Both the position numbers and the translations under genes were made by a program. The notes under the pieces were generated by a model. The model worked only from the letters and a program-made list of their open reading frames with translations, was not told where the DNA came from and searched no databases. Positions 7,980 to 15,729 of a DNA stretch of 41,530 bases are shown here, piece after piece. Location of the stretch: positions 1 to 41,530 of the forward strand of contig CAKRQL010000019.1 in assembly GCA_934393265.1 (NCBI GenBank). Reading direction: 5' to 3'. This DNA is from an uncultured Eubacteriales bacterium. Lineage in GTDB: Bacteria > Bacillota > Clostridia > Oscillospirales > CAG-272. Each line of letters starts with the position of its first letter. Positions within the stretch are counted from its first letter, which is position 1.

Positions 7980-8420
7980 TTAGATCACCTCAGTCTTTCC
8001 ACCTACCGCCTCAATCTTCTCCTTAGCCGATGCGGAAAAAATTGCTGCTTTAACAGTGAGTTTCTTCTTAAGGTCGCCCTCTCCGAGTACCTTTACACCG
8101 TCGCAAACAGTGTTGATGAGACCTTTTTCGAGAAGGGCCGCCGTATCAACTACATCTCCGTCGCTGAATTTATTAAGTGCATTGACATTAATGACCGTAT
8201 AGGTCTTGCCGAACTTGTTGTTAAAGCCTCTCTTCGGAAGCTTTCTGTAAAGGGGAAGCTGTCCGCCCTCAAATCCGGGGCGCACGCCGCCGCCCGAGCG
8301 GGCGTTCTGACCCTTATGACCCTTGCCGGCAGTTTTTCCGTTTCCGGAACCTGTTCCTCTTCCCTTGCGGAATACTTCTCTTGTGGAGCCTTCCGCGGGT
8401 GAAAGTTCATGGAGCTTCAT
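7980..8420 (-). CDS. rplO: 50S ribosomal protein L15
   Basis: The 146-residue protein begins MKLHELSPAEGS, followed by the glycine-rich GRGTGSGNGKTAGKGHKGQNARSGG (shown here by its key Gly/Lys spacing) and FEGGQLPLYRKLPKRGFNN. The open frame runs on to 8459, into rpmD, but ATG 8420 is 7 bases from AGGAGG (8428-8433) and gives the conserved N-terminus. The stop codon touches the secY start. Confidence 0.96.
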   Translation of the reverse strand: MKLHELSPAEGSTREVFRKGRGTGSGNGKTAGKGHKGQNARSGGGVRPGFEGGQLPLYRKLPKRGFNNKFGKTYTVINVNALNKFSDGDVVDTAALLEKGLINTVCDGVKVLGEGDLKKKLTVKAAIFSASAKEKIEAVGGKTEVI

Positions 8421-8442
8421 TCTGTATCCTCCTTTCAATTCC

Positions 8443-8622
8443 TTAAACGGTTTCAACACTTACAAGGTGTGAAATAGCGTTTATCTTGCCCTTTGTTGTG
8501 GCGTCGTTCGGGAGAACGATGCTGTCGCCCGGTCTCTTGAGACCGAGTGTCTTTGCCGTCCTTATCTGTGCGGGCTTGCGGGCTATGAGGCTACGAACGA
8601 GAGTTATCTTAACATTTTCCAT
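8443..8622 (-). CDS. rpmD: 50S ribosomal protein L30
   Basis: This 59-residue protein, found by translating the gap between rpsE and rplO, begins MENVKITLVRSLIARKPAQI and contains TAKTLGLKRPGDS and NDATTKGKINAISHLV, all typical of bacterial L30. ATG is at 8620-8622 and TAA at 8443-8445. Its position between rpsE and rplO is the standard one. Confidence 0.96.
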   Translation of the reverse strand: MENVKITLVRSLIARKPAQIRTAKTLGLKRPGDSIVLPNDATTKGKINAISHLVSVETV

Positions 8623-8636
8623 TACGACACCCTCCC

Positions 8637-9140
8637 TTAAGCCTTTACATCCTCTTCGCTTTTGCCGCGAAGAGCCGCAACCTCAGACGCTGTGCGGAGC
8701 TGAGAAAGTCCCGCAAAGGTAGCCTTTACAACATTCGTCGGGTTCGTCGAACGAAGGCACTTTGCACGGATGTTCTTCACTCCCGCGAGGGTAAGTATCG
8801 TGCGGACCGTACCGCCGGCTATGACACCGGTACCGGGTGCGGCGGGCTTCAGAAGCACCTTACCTGCTCCGTACTCACCTGTAATCTCGTGAGGTATTGT
8901 CAAACCGTTGAGTGATACGGTTATAAGATTTTTCTTTGCGTCCTCAATTCCCTTGCGTATAGCGTCGGGAACCTCGGCTGCCTTTCCGAGGCCGTAGCCT
9001 ACATGTCCGTTTCCGTCTCCCACCACCATGATGGCTGCAAAGCGGGCGATTCTACCGCCCTTTACGGTCTTGGAGACACGGTTCAGTACGACAAGCTGCT
9101 CCTGAAGCTCAAGCTCAGCCGCGTTTATGGGTTTTGCCAT
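8637..9140 (-). CDS. rpsE: 30S ribosomal protein S5
   Basis: The 167-residue protein is involved in decoding accuracy and helicase activity at the mRNA entrance. It has the double-stranded RNA-binding N-terminal domain (VSKTVKGGRIARFAAIMVVGDGNGHVGYG) and the C-terminal domain (APGTGVIAGGTVRTILTLAGV). It belongs to the spc segment, between rplR and rpmD. A small perfect hairpin (9164-9179) lies in the spacer before it. Confidence 0.97.
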   Translation of the reverse strand: MAKPINAAELELQEQLVVLNRVSKTVKGGRIARFAAIMVVGDGNGHVGYGLGKAAEVPDAIRKGIEDAKKNLITVSLNGLTIPHEITGEYGAGKVLLKPAAPGTGVIAGGTVRTILTLAGVKNIRAKCLRSTNPTNVVKATFAGLSQLRTASEVAALRGKSEEDVKA

Positions 9141-9196
9141 GTTTATTTCTCCTTTTCAAGAATGTTTCATAAGTGAAACAGTGTACAAACCAGAGA

Positions 9197-9556
9197 TCAG
9201 AACTTCAGTCCGCCTTCTCTTGCGCCCTCAGCCAGCTCTGATACACGTCCGTGATAAATGTAACCACCGCGGTCGAATACGACAACGGAAATACCCTTTT
9301 CAAGTGCTCTCTTTGCAAGAGCGTTGCCGACCTTGCGTGCAGCCTCCTTATTGGAGCCTATGCCCTCAAAGTCCTTCTCATAGCTGCTCGCGCTGACGAG
9401 AGTCACGCGCTTAACATCATCGATAATCTGAGCGGAGATGTTAGCGTTGGAGCGATAGACGCAAAGACGCGGTCTCTCGGCTGTACCGGAGATCTTTCTG
9501 CGTATTCTTCTGTGACTCTTGAGTCTCTGAGCGTTACTGTCGATCTTCTTAACCAT
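9197..9556 (-). CDS. rplR: 50S ribosomal protein L18
   Basis: The 119-residue protein, which binds 5S rRNA, has the conserved RLKSHRRIRRKISGTAERPRLCVYRSN motif and the C-terminal FDRGGYIYHGRVSELAEGAREGGLKF. Its length is normal. It sits between rplF and rpsE. Confidence 0.97.
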   Translation of the reverse strand: MVKKIDSNAQRLKSHRRIRRKISGTAERPRLCVYRSNANISAQIIDDVKRVTLVSASSYEKDFEGIGSNKEAARKVGNALAKRALEKGISVVVFDRGGYIYHGRVSELAEGAREGGLKF

Positions 9557-9574
9557 TGCTTTTCTCTCCTTTCA

Positions 9575-10114
9575 TTATTTACCGGTCTTTCCGGCCTTAC
9601 GGCGGATTCTCTCACCGGAGTACTTGACACCCTTACCAAGATAGGGCTCGGGCGGTCTCTTCGCTCTTATAGCTGCGGCGACCTGTCCTACTGCCTGCTT
9701 GTCAATGCCCTTTACTATTATCGTGGTGTTGTCGGGAACATCGAAGGTTATGCCGTCCTTTTCAAGGAAGTAAACGGGATGCGAGAAGCCGAGACCGAGA
9801 ACTATTTTGCCGGACTGCTTCTCTGCTCTGTAACCTACGCCGACTATCTCAAGCTTCTTTGTGAAGCCGTCCTTGACGCCGACAACCATGTTGTTGAGAA
9901 GTGTTCTTGTAAGTCCGTGAAGAGAACGCATTTCCTTCTCATCATTCGGACGGGTAACTGTGACGGTGCTGCCGTCTACGTTGACGGTGAGTCCGTCGTG
10001 GAACTTCTGCGTAAGAGTTCCGAGGGGTCCCTTTACGGTAACGTTGTTGCCGTTCTCAACGGTAACGGTAACGCCGGCGGGAACCGTTATAGGTGCTCTG
10101 CCTATTCTTGACAT
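9575..10114 (-). CDS. rplF: 50S ribosomal protein L6
   Basis: The 179-residue protein near the factor-binding site begins MSRIGRAPITVPAGV and ends with the conserved region KRPPEPYLGKGVKYSGERIRRKAGKTGK. Two repeated domains of the L6 fold are visible: NNVTVKGPLG, then the VGVGYRAEK region. It follows rpsH by 14 bases. Confidence 0.97.
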   Translation of the reverse strand: MSRIGRAPITVPAGVTVTVENGNNVTVKGPLGTLTQKFHDGLTVNVDGSTVTVTRPNDEKEMRSLHGLTRTLLNNMVVGVKDGFTKKLEIVGVGYRAEKQSGKIVLGLGFSHPVYFLEKDGITFDVPDNTTIIVKGIDKQAVGQVAAAIRAKRPPEPYLGKGVKYSGERIRRKAGKTGK

Positions 10115-10128
10115 ACTCTCTTACCTCC

Positions 10129-10527
10129 TTACCATACGAAGGCGAGTATTTCGCCACCTACGTTAGCCTGTCTTGCCTTCTTGTCGGTCATAACGCCCTT
10201 GGAGGTGGAGACGATCGCTATTCCGAGACCGTTCATGACCTTCGGCATATCTTCACAGTTCGTGTAGATACGGAGACCCGGCTTTGACACTCTGCGCAGA
10301 CCGTGAATGACCTTCTGCTTGCCGTCGGTATACTTCAGAGCTACTCTGATTATACCCTGCTTGCCGTCCTCCACTATCTGGAAGTTCTTTATATAGCCCT
10401 CGTCAAGAAGTATCTGTGCTATCGACTTCTTGAGGTTGGACGCGGGGATATCAACAGTGGCATGCTTCGCGTCGTTTGCGTTTCTTATTCTTGTAAGCAT
10501 GTCTGCGATTACATCTGAGATCTGCAT
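10129..10527 (-). CDS. rpsH: 30S ribosomal protein S8
   Basis: S8 is a primary 16S rRNA binder and, in Escherichia coli, the translational repressor of the spc operon. This 132-residue protein begins MQISDVIADMLTRIRNAN and ends with the conserved GIAIVSTSKGVMTDKKARQANVGGEILAFVW. The frame is open to 10608, but ATG 10527 lies 8 bases from AGGAGG (10536-10541) and gives the usual N-terminus. An unusually long, hairpin-rich spacer precedes it. Confidence 0.96.
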   Translation of the reverse strand: MQISDVIADMLTRIRNANDAKHATVDIPASNLKKSIAQILLDEGYIKNFQIVEDGKQGIIRVALKYTDGKQKVIHGLRRVSKPGLRIYTNCEDMPKVMNGLGIAIVSTSKGVMTDKKARQANVGGEILAFVW

Positions 10528-10541
10528 TTTATTATCCTCCT

Positions 10542-10702
10542 GTATGCAAGTTATTTTTTCTTGCTGCCGCGCGGTGCGCGGCGGCTGACCGGCGGTTAAA
10601 TCCGCCATAGGGAGCTTCGTTTCTCCCCTGCGGCTTTCCTACCGGTAGTTTCAGAGAATTTCGTAGCCCGGAATATCCGGGATTACCCGAAAATCCGAGG
10701 TT
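10542..10702 (-). other. Hairpin-rich spacer between rpsN and rpsH
   Basis: The operon is otherwise tightly packed, but here about 160 non-coding bases contain a chain of perfect or near-perfect hairpins. In minus-strand order they are CCCGGA-TAT-TCCGGG (near 10669-10683), GGGAG/CTCCC around AAACGAAG, GGCGG-ATTTAA-CCGCC and GCCGCGC-ACC-GCGCGGC (about 10567-10583). A run of A rather than T follows the last one on the minus strand, so it is not a standard terminator. Possible roles are an internal RNA regulatory site for S8 or S14, mRNA processing, or a repeat insertion. Confidence 0.5.
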
Positions 10703-10888
10703 TTACCAGGATGCCTTCTTTACGCCCGGAATCTCGCCCTTGTAGGCAAGCTCACGGAAGCATATACGGCAAATTCCGTACTTACGGAGGTAAGCGTGAG
10801 GTCTGCCGCAGTTCTTGCATCTGTTGTACTGACGGGTCGAGAACTTGGGTTCTGCCTGCTGCTTAAGTATCATTGACTTCTTAGCCAT
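10703..10888 (-). CDS. rpsN: 30S ribosomal protein S14, zinc type (type Z)
   Basis: The 61-residue protein contains CKNC and CRIC, the two halves of a zinc ribbon, within RCKNCGRPHAYLRKYGICRICF. The short zinc form is usual in Clostridia. It begins MAKKSMILKQQAEPKFS and lies between rplE and rpsH. Confidence 0.97.
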   Translation of the reverse strand: MAKKSMILKQQAEPKFSTRQYNRCKNCGRPHAYLRKYGICRICFRELAYKGEIPGVKKASW

Positions 10889-10906
10889 TCTTCTCTTTCC
10901 TCCTGA

Positions 10907-11446
10907 TTACTCTGCGAAGGGTGCGCCCATGAGGGCGAGCATCTCTTTCGCCTCGGCATCCGTCTTTGCCGTGGTAACGAACACAATATCCATTCCGCGG
11001 ATCTTGTCGACCTTGTCGTACTCAATCTCGGGGAATATAAGCTGCTCCTTGAGACCGAGGGCATAGTTTCCTCTGCCGTCAAAGCCGTTCGGATTGATAC
11101 CCTTGAAGTCGCGGACTCTCGGAAGAGCGAAGGTGAAGAGCTTATCCATGAACTCATACATCTTCTCGCCGCGGAGAGTGACCTTCACGCCTATCTTCAT
11201 GCCCTCACGGACCTTGAAGTTAGCGACCGACTTGCGGGCGTAGGTGGGAACAGCCTTCTGACCGGAGATGAGGGTTATCTCATCGATTACGGAATCGATG
11301 ACCTTCGAGTTCTCGCGGGCGTCGCCTGCACCTACATTGATAACTATCTTGTCGAACTTCGGAATCTGCATTACCGAAGAGTAACCGAACTTCGTCATAA
11401 GAGCGGGAGCGACTTCGGTCTTGTATTTTTCAAGAAATCTTGACAT
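10907..11446 (-). CDS. rplE: 50S ribosomal protein L5
   Basis: The 179-residue 5S rRNA-binding protein has the typical start (SRFLEKYKTEVAPALMTKFGYSS), the region IPKFDKIVINVGAGDA, and LPRVRDFKGINPNGFDGRGNYALGLKEQLIFPEI. Its length is normal. It lies 18 bases before rpsN. Confidence 0.97.
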   Translation of the reverse strand: MSRFLEKYKTEVAPALMTKFGYSSVMQIPKFDKIVINVGAGDARENSKVIDSVIDEITLISGQKAVPTYARKSVANFKVREGMKIGVKVTLRGEKMYEFMDKLFTFALPRVRDFKGINPNGFDGRGNYALGLKEQLIFPEIEYDKVDKIRGMDIVFVTTAKTDAEAKEMLALMGAPFAE

Positions 11447-11461
11447 CGTTTTCCCCTCCTA

Positions 11462-11788
11462 TCACATTTCCGCGCCGCACTTTACGCAGCGGCGGGTCTT
11501 CTTTTTCTTATCGCCGTCGAGGGTTATCTCGACCTTGAAGCGTCTGCCGACCTTGCACTTCGGGCAGACGAGCTGTACCTTGGACGCATAGAGCGCGCCC
11601 TCGGTCTTTACTATACTGGATGTCTCTCCCTGACGGCGCGCCTTAGTGTGCTTTGACACCATGTTCGCACCGGCAACTATTACCTTGCCCTCCTCGGGAG
11701 AGGTGGCGATGACCTTGCCGACAGTCCCCTTGGAATTGCCGGAGATAACGACAACGGTATCGTCTTTTTTTATATGAAGCTTATCCAT
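11462..11788 (-). CDS. rplX: 50S ribosomal protein L24
   Basis: This assembly-initiator protein has a KOW motif, seen as KKDDTVVVISGNSKGTVGKVI. A C-terminal zinc-ribbon-like pair, CPKC and CVKC, is present as in many bacterial L24. Three ATG codons are in tandem (11794, 11791, 11788). The third is 8 bases from AGGAGG (11797-11802) and is chosen, giving 108 residues; the choice among the three is not certain. Confidence 0.95.
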   Translation of the reverse strand: MDKLHIKKDDTVVVISGNSKGTVGKVIATSPEEGKVIVAGANMVSKHTKARRQGETSSIVKTEGALYASKVQLVCPKCKVGRRFKVEITLDGDKKKKTRRCVKCGAEM

Positions 11789-11805
11789 CATCATTTCCTC
11801 CTCAA

Positions 11806-12174
11806 TTACAGAACTTCCGGCGCGAGAGACATTATCTTCGTGAAGTCATGCTCACGGAGCTCTCTTGCGACAGGCCCGAAGATACGGGTGCCCTTCGGTG
11901 TCTTGTCATCCTTTATAATAACCGCGGCGTTCTCATCAAACTTGATGTAAGAACCGTCGGCACGGCGGGTCTCCTTGACAGTTCTTACGACGACTGCCTT
12001 GACAACCTCGCCCTTCTTGACAACTCCGCCGGGAGCAGCCTTTTTAACGGCGCATACGATTATATCGCCGATAGCTGCATAGCGACGGCCGGAGCCGCCG
12101 AGAACTCTGATACACATGAGCTCCTTGGCACCGGTGTTGTCCGCGGCTTTCAATAACGATTGCTGCTGAATCAC
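11806..12174 (-). CDS. rplN: 50S ribosomal protein L14
   Basis: The 122-residue protein of the inter-subunit face begins MIQQQSLLKAADNTGAKELMCIRVLGG and contains RADGSYIKFDENAAVIIKDDKTPKGTRIFGPVARELRE, which are diagnostic. Its length matches the family. A small hairpin with a TTCG/CGAA loop lies in the 55-base spacer before it (about 12186-12200). Confidence 0.97.
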   Translation of the reverse strand: MIQQQSLLKAADNTGAKELMCIRVLGGSGRRYAAIGDIIVCAVKKAAPGGVVKKGEVVKAVVVRTVKETRRADGSYIKFDENAAVIIKDDKTPKGTRIFGPVARELREHDFTKIMSLAPEVL

Positions 12175-12229
12175 TGTTTTTTCCTCCTTGCTTCGGCAAG
12201 CTTTTGACCTGCCTACTGGTTAAGTGATA

Positions 12230-12490
12230 TTATTTTGCCTTCTCTACGATATTGACGAGTCTCCATCTCTTCGTCTTGGAGAGAGGTCTGGTCTCCATAA
12301 CGGCGACCTTATCGCCTATACCGCAGGCGTTCTCCTCATCATGAGCATGGATCTTTACCGTTCTCTTGATGATCTTGCCGTACTTCGGATGGCGGACATT
12401 GTCCTCTATGGCAACCACGATGGTCTTATCCATCTTGTCGCTTACCACCTTGCCGACTCTTACTTTTCTGAGCTTACGGGTTTCTGCCAT
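12230..12490 (-). CDS. rpsQ: 30S ribosomal protein S17
   Basis: The 86-residue OB-fold protein starts MAETRKLRKVRVGKVVSDKMDKT and contains VAIEDNVRHPKYGKIIKRT and RPLSKTKRWRLVNIVE. Longer in-frame starts exist (12496 and 12520), but ATG 12490 is 8 bases from AGGAGG (12499-12504). That ribosome binding site overlaps the rpmC stop region, so the two genes are probably coupled. Confidence 0.96.
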   Translation of the reverse strand: MAETRKLRKVRVGKVVSDKMDKTIVVAIEDNVRHPKYGKIIKRTVKIHAHDEENACGIGDKVAVMETRPLSKTKRWRLVNIVEKAK

Positions 12491-12503
12491 TGTCATATCC
12501 TCC

Positions 12504-12692
12504 TCATGCATTCTTCTCACGGAGAACTGTCATCACGCGAGCGATGTCATGCTTAACATCGGTAATCTTGTGAGGATTGTCAAGCTGATTGACAGCAAGC
12601 TGGAAACGAAGATTGAAAAGCTCTTCGTTGAGAGCCGCGAGCTTCGCATTGAGTTCTTCGGCGCTCATTTCTCTTAATTCTTTTGCCTTCAT
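12504..12692 (-). CDS. rpmC: 50S ribosomal protein L29
   Basis: The 62-residue two-helix protein near the tunnel exit, a docking site for trigger factor and SRP, begins MKAKELREMSAEELNAKL and contains LKEELFNLRFQ-like and HDIARV segments (here LNEELFNLRFQLA and KHDIARVMTVLREK). It lies 3 bases after rplP. Confidence 0.97.
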   Translation of the reverse strand: MKAKELREMSAEELNAKLAALNEELFNLRFQLAVNQLDNPHKITDVKHDIARVMTVLREKNA

Positions 12693-12695
12693 TGC

Positions 12696-13127
12696 TTAAA
12701 CCTCCTCGCTGGTATTCTGGTCTTCTTTCTTAACAAACTTGCACTTTATAGGCAGCTTGTTAGCGGCAAGACGCATAGCCTCTCTCGCCTGCTCCTCGGT
12801 GATACCGTCCATCTCGAACATAACACGTCCGGGCTTGACAACAGCTACCCAGTACTCGGGTGAGCCCTTACCTGAACCCATTCGGGTCTCGGCAGGCTTC
12901 TTTGTAATGGGCTTATCCGGGAATATCTTTATCCAGACCTGACCGCCACGCTTTACATAACGGGTCATTGCTATACGGGCCGCCTCTATCTGATTTGCCT
13001 TGATCCATGCAGGCTCAAGAGCCATAAGACCGAAGCTGCCGTTCGTTATCTTGTTACCGCGAAGGGCTTTACCTTTAAGTCTTCCGCGCTGAACGCGCCT
13101 GTACTTAACTCTCTTAGGCATTAACAT
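12696..13127 (-). CDS. rplP: 50S ribosomal protein L16
   Basis: The 143-residue protein near the A-site tRNA begins MLMPKRVKYRRVQRGRLKG and contains GLMALEPAWIKANQIEAARIAMTRYVKRGGQVWIKIFPDKPITKKPAETRMGSGKG, given here for its conserved order. Its ATG overlaps the rpsC stop (TAATG), with GAGGGGGG upstream. This matches the MLxPKRVKYRR start of known L16 proteins, so ATG 13127 is preferred over ATG 13121. Confidence 0.96.
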   Translation of the reverse strand: MLMPKRVKYRRVQRGRLKGKALRGNKITNGSFGLMALEPAWIKANQIEAARIAMTRYVKRGGQVWIKIFPDKPITKKPAETRMGSGKGSPEYWVAVVKPGRVMFEMDGITEEQAREAMRLAANKLPIKCKFVKKEDQNTSEEV

Positions 13128-13900
13128 TACTTATTGCCCCCCTCTGCCGAATTTCTTCTGAACCCGCGATTGTCACGGCGACCGCCGTCTCTGTTGTCCC
13201 TGCCGGGGCGACGGTTGTTGTCGTTTCTTCTCGGGCGTCTCTCGGATCTCTCGGGTCTCGGCTCACCGTTGTCGGCAAGGACCTCGCCCTTGTAAATCCA
13301 GACCTTGACACCTATCTTACCGTAGGTGGTGTTAGCCTCCCAGAATCCGTAGTCGATGTCGGCACGGAGAGTCTGAAGAGGAATGGTTCCCTCGTGATAG
13401 TGCTCGGTACGGGCTATCTCGGCGCCGCCGAGACGACCGCCGCAGGAGACCTTTATACCCTTTGCGCCGAGTCTCATCGTTCTGCCTATCGCAAGCTTCA
13501 TTGCACGGCGGAAGGAAACTCTCTTCTCAAGCTGTGCAGCTATGGACTCTGCCACGAGCTGTGCATTGAGGTCGGGATTCTTTATCTCTATGACATTGAC
13601 TACTACGGGGCGGCCGACCATAGCCTCAAGCTCGGTTCTGAGCTTCTCTATCTCAGCGCCGTGGAAGCCGATTACAACACCGGGCTTTGCGCACTGGATG
13701 AATACTCTTACTCTGCTTGCGTCGCGCTCTATCTCGATCTTCGGGATGCCCGCGCTCTGGAGCTTCTTCTTCACATACTCTCTGATTTTGACGTCAGACA
13801 TCAGCGTATCGCCGAATTCCTTGCGGTTAGCAAACCATCTGGAATCCCAGTTCTTTATTACGCCGACTCTCAAGCCGTGGGGATTAACCTTCTGTCCCAT
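13127..13900 (-). CDS. rpsC: 30S ribosomal protein S3 with an Arg-rich C-terminal tail
   Basis: S3 lines the mRNA entry channel. Residues 1-213 are a normal S3: MGQKVNPHGLRVGVIKNWDSRW, a KH domain with KPGVVIGFHGAEI, and the C-terminal domain with GAKGIKVSCGGRLGGAEIARTEHYHEGTIPLQTLRADIDYG. Residues 214-257 form a 44-residue tail almost entirely of Arg, Asn, Gly, Asp and Pro (for example RRPRRNDNNRRPGR and GGRRDNRGFRR). Tails of differing length occur in some bacterial S3 proteins. The tail continues up to the TAATG overlap with rplP, so it is translated and not a frame artefact. Confidence 0.96.
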   Translation of the reverse strand: MGQKVNPHGLRVGVIKNWDSRWFANRKEFGDTLMSDVKIREYVKKKLQSAGIPKIEIERDASRVRVFIQCAKPGVVIGFHGAEIEKLRTELEAMVGRPVVVNVIEIKNPDLNAQLVAESIAAQLEKRVSFRRAMKLAIGRTMRLGAKGIKVSCGGRLGGAEIARTEHYHEGTIPLQTLRADIDYGFWEANTTYGKIGVKVWIYKGEVLADNGEPRPERSERRPRRNDNNRRPGRDNRDGGRRDNRGFRRNSAEGGNK

Positions 13901-13901
13901 G

Positions 13902-14243
13902 TCAGCCTACCTCCTTCTCTTTTACTACCAGCGTCACATGGCTGGTTCTCTTCAGTATCTGGAATGCTCTGCCCTGTGCTCTGGGCTGTATTCTCTTGAG
14001 TGTGGGTCCGGGGCATACGAAGCACTCGGAGACATAGAGATTACCGGCATTCATATTGAAGTTGTGTTCCGCGTTCGCAACCGCGCTCTTCAGCAGCTTG
14101 ATAAGCGGCTCGCTGGCTATCTTGTTTGTGTTCTTGAGTATAGCCATCGCCGTATCGGTATCCTTACCTCTGATAAGGTCAAGAACGATCTGCACCTTGC
14201 GCGGAGAAATTCTCAGATATTTAAGATATGCTTTTGCTTCCAT
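13902..14243 (-). CDS. rplV: 50S ribosomal protein L22
   Basis: The 113-residue protein lining the exit tunnel begins MEAKAYLKYLRISPRKVQIVLDLIRGK and ends with a region containing TLKRIQPRAQGRAFQILKRTSHVTLVV (the beta-hairpin that reaches into the tunnel). It lies one base from rpsC and 37 bases after rpsS. Confidence 0.97.
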   Translation of the reverse strand: MEAKAYLKYLRISPRKVQIVLDLIRGKDTDTAMAILKNTNKIASEPLIKLLKSAVANAEHNFNMNAGNLYVSECFVCPGPTLKRIQPRAQGRAFQILKRTSHVTLVVKEKEVG

Positions 14244-14280
14244 TATCGGAATTGCCTCCTCTCGCTATTGCGATATTTGT

Positions 14281-14562
14281 TTATTTACCGTTGTTCGACG
14301 TCTTGGAGCCTGCATGCCCCTTGAATGTACGGGTGAGAGCGAACTCTCCGAGCTTGTGACCGACCATATCCTCGGTGATATATACCGGCACATGCTTCCT
14401 GCCGTCGTGAACGGCGATCGTATGACCTACGAACTCAGGGAATATTGTAGAAGAACGGGACCATGTCTTGAGAACCTTCTTCTCGTTCTTTTCGTTCATC
14501 GCCACAACTCTGTCGAAAAGCTTCTTTTCAACATAGGGCGCTTTCTTCAAACTTCTGCTCAT
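14281..14562 (-). CDS. rpsS: 30S ribosomal protein S19
   Basis: The 93-residue head protein begins MSRSLKKAPYVEKKLFDRV and contains TWSRSSTIFPEFVGHTIAVHDGRKHVPVYITEDMVGHKLGEFALTRTFKGH, a canonical S19. It partners S13 in the 30S head. Confidence 0.97.
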   Translation of the reverse strand: MSRSLKKAPYVEKKLFDRVVAMNEKNEKKVLKTWSRSSTIFPEFVGHTIAVHDGRKHVPVYITEDMVGHKLGEFALTRTFKGHAGSKTSNNGK

Positions 14563-14583
14563 ACTATTAATCCTCCCCTACTG

Positions 14584-15414
14584 TCATCTTGCGTTTCTGC
14601 GCTTGACGATGAACTTGTTGGTTCTCGCCTTCTTGTTTCTCGTCTTATAGCCGAGAGCAGGCTTGCCCCAAGGAGTTACGGGTCCGGGATGTCCTATAGG
14701 AGACTTACCCTCACCGCCTCCGTGCGGGTGATCGCAGGGGTTCATGACAGAACCGCGAACGGTGGGACGGATGCCGAGGTGACGGGTCTTACCGGCTTTA
14801 CCGAGCTTGACTGTCTCATGCTCGAGGTTGCCGACCTGACCTATCGTCGCCTTGCAGTCGAGGCGGACTATGCGAACCTCTCCCGAGGGGAGCCTCACCT
14901 GTGCGGTGCCGTTCTCCTTAGCCATGAGCTGTGCAAACGCGCCCGCGGAGCGGACGAGCTGTGCGCCCTTGCCGGGATAGAGCTCGATATTGTGTATTAC
15001 GGTACCTACGGGAATCGCGGATATGGGAAGCACGTTACCGGGCTTTATATCTGCATCCGCGCCGGAGGCGAGTACATCACCGTCGGTGACGCCGAGGGGA
15101 GCCACGATGTAGCTTCTCTTTCCGTCGTCATTCTCGAGAAGTGCTATATAAGAGGTTCTGTTCGGGTCATACTCGATGCCGATGACCTTCGAGGACTCGT
15201 CCGCGCTTCTCTTGAAGTCGATAAGTCTGTACTTCTGCTTGTTTCCGCCGCCGTGGTGACGGACGGTTATCTTGCCGTAGTTATTTCTGCCGGCGTCCTT
15301 CTTCTTGGTTACAACAAGGCTCTTCTCGGGAGTCTTTTTGGTGAGCTCATCGAACGAAGGGGTAGCCATGTTTCTGCGCGACGGTGTGGTCGGCTTGAAT
15401 TTCATTGTTGCCAT
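14584..15414 (-). CDS. rplB: 50S ribosomal protein L2
   Basis: L2 is needed for peptidyl transferase function and subunit joining. The 276 residues contain HHGGGNKQKYRLIDFKR, the conserved VRGSVMNPCDHPHGGGEGKSPIGHPGPVTPWGKPALG (with the functionally important His), and a basic C-terminus. The first ATG (15414) is 9 bases from AGGAGG. The order rplW-rplB-rpsS is standard. Confidence 0.97.
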   Translation of the reverse strand: MATMKFKPTTPSRRNMATPSFDELTKKTPEKSLVVTKKKDAGRNNYGKITVRHHGGGNKQKYRLIDFKRSADESSKVIGIEYDPNRTSYIALLENDDGKRSYIVAPLGVTDGDVLASGADADIKPGNVLPISAIPVGTVIHNIELYPGKGAQLVRSAGAFAQLMAKENGTAQVRLPSGEVRIVRLDCKATIGQVGNLEHETVKLGKAGKTRHLGIRPTVRGSVMNPCDHPHGGGEGKSPIGHPGPVTPWGKPALGYKTRNKKARTNKFIVKRRNAR

Positions 15415-15432
15415 TTCAATTTACCTCCTGTC

Positions 15433-15729
15433 TTAGTTCATGCTGTCGAAGAAGGCTATTGTGGAGGAGTCCTCGGTAAGTGTTACGATCGCTTTCTTCC
15501 ACTCTCCGGTATATCCGAAATGGACACCGTATCTCTTCGGCTTTTTCTTCATATTAATTATATTGACCTTTGCAACCTTCGTCTTTTTGAACATGGTCTC
15601 GACAGCCGCGGCTACATCAGCCTTTGTAGCGTCCGGGCGGACCTCAAAGCTGTAGCGCTTGCCTGCAACGCCGTCCATGCTCTTTTCGGTTATAAGAGGT
15701 CTTACAATGACATCTGCATAGGATTTCAT
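15433..15729 (-). CDS. rplW: 50S ribosomal protein L23
   Basis: The 98-residue protein at the tunnel exit binds trigger factor and SRP. It shows VIVRPLITEKSMD and the KKPKRYGVHFGYTGEWKKAIVTL region. Its ATG overlaps the rplD stop (ATGA), indicating translational coupling. Confidence 0.96.
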   Translation of the reverse strand: MKSYADVIVRPLITEKSMDGVAGKRYSFEVRPDATKADVAAAVETMFKKTKVAKVNIINMKKKPKRYGVHFGYTGEWKKAIVTLTEDSSTIAFFDSMN

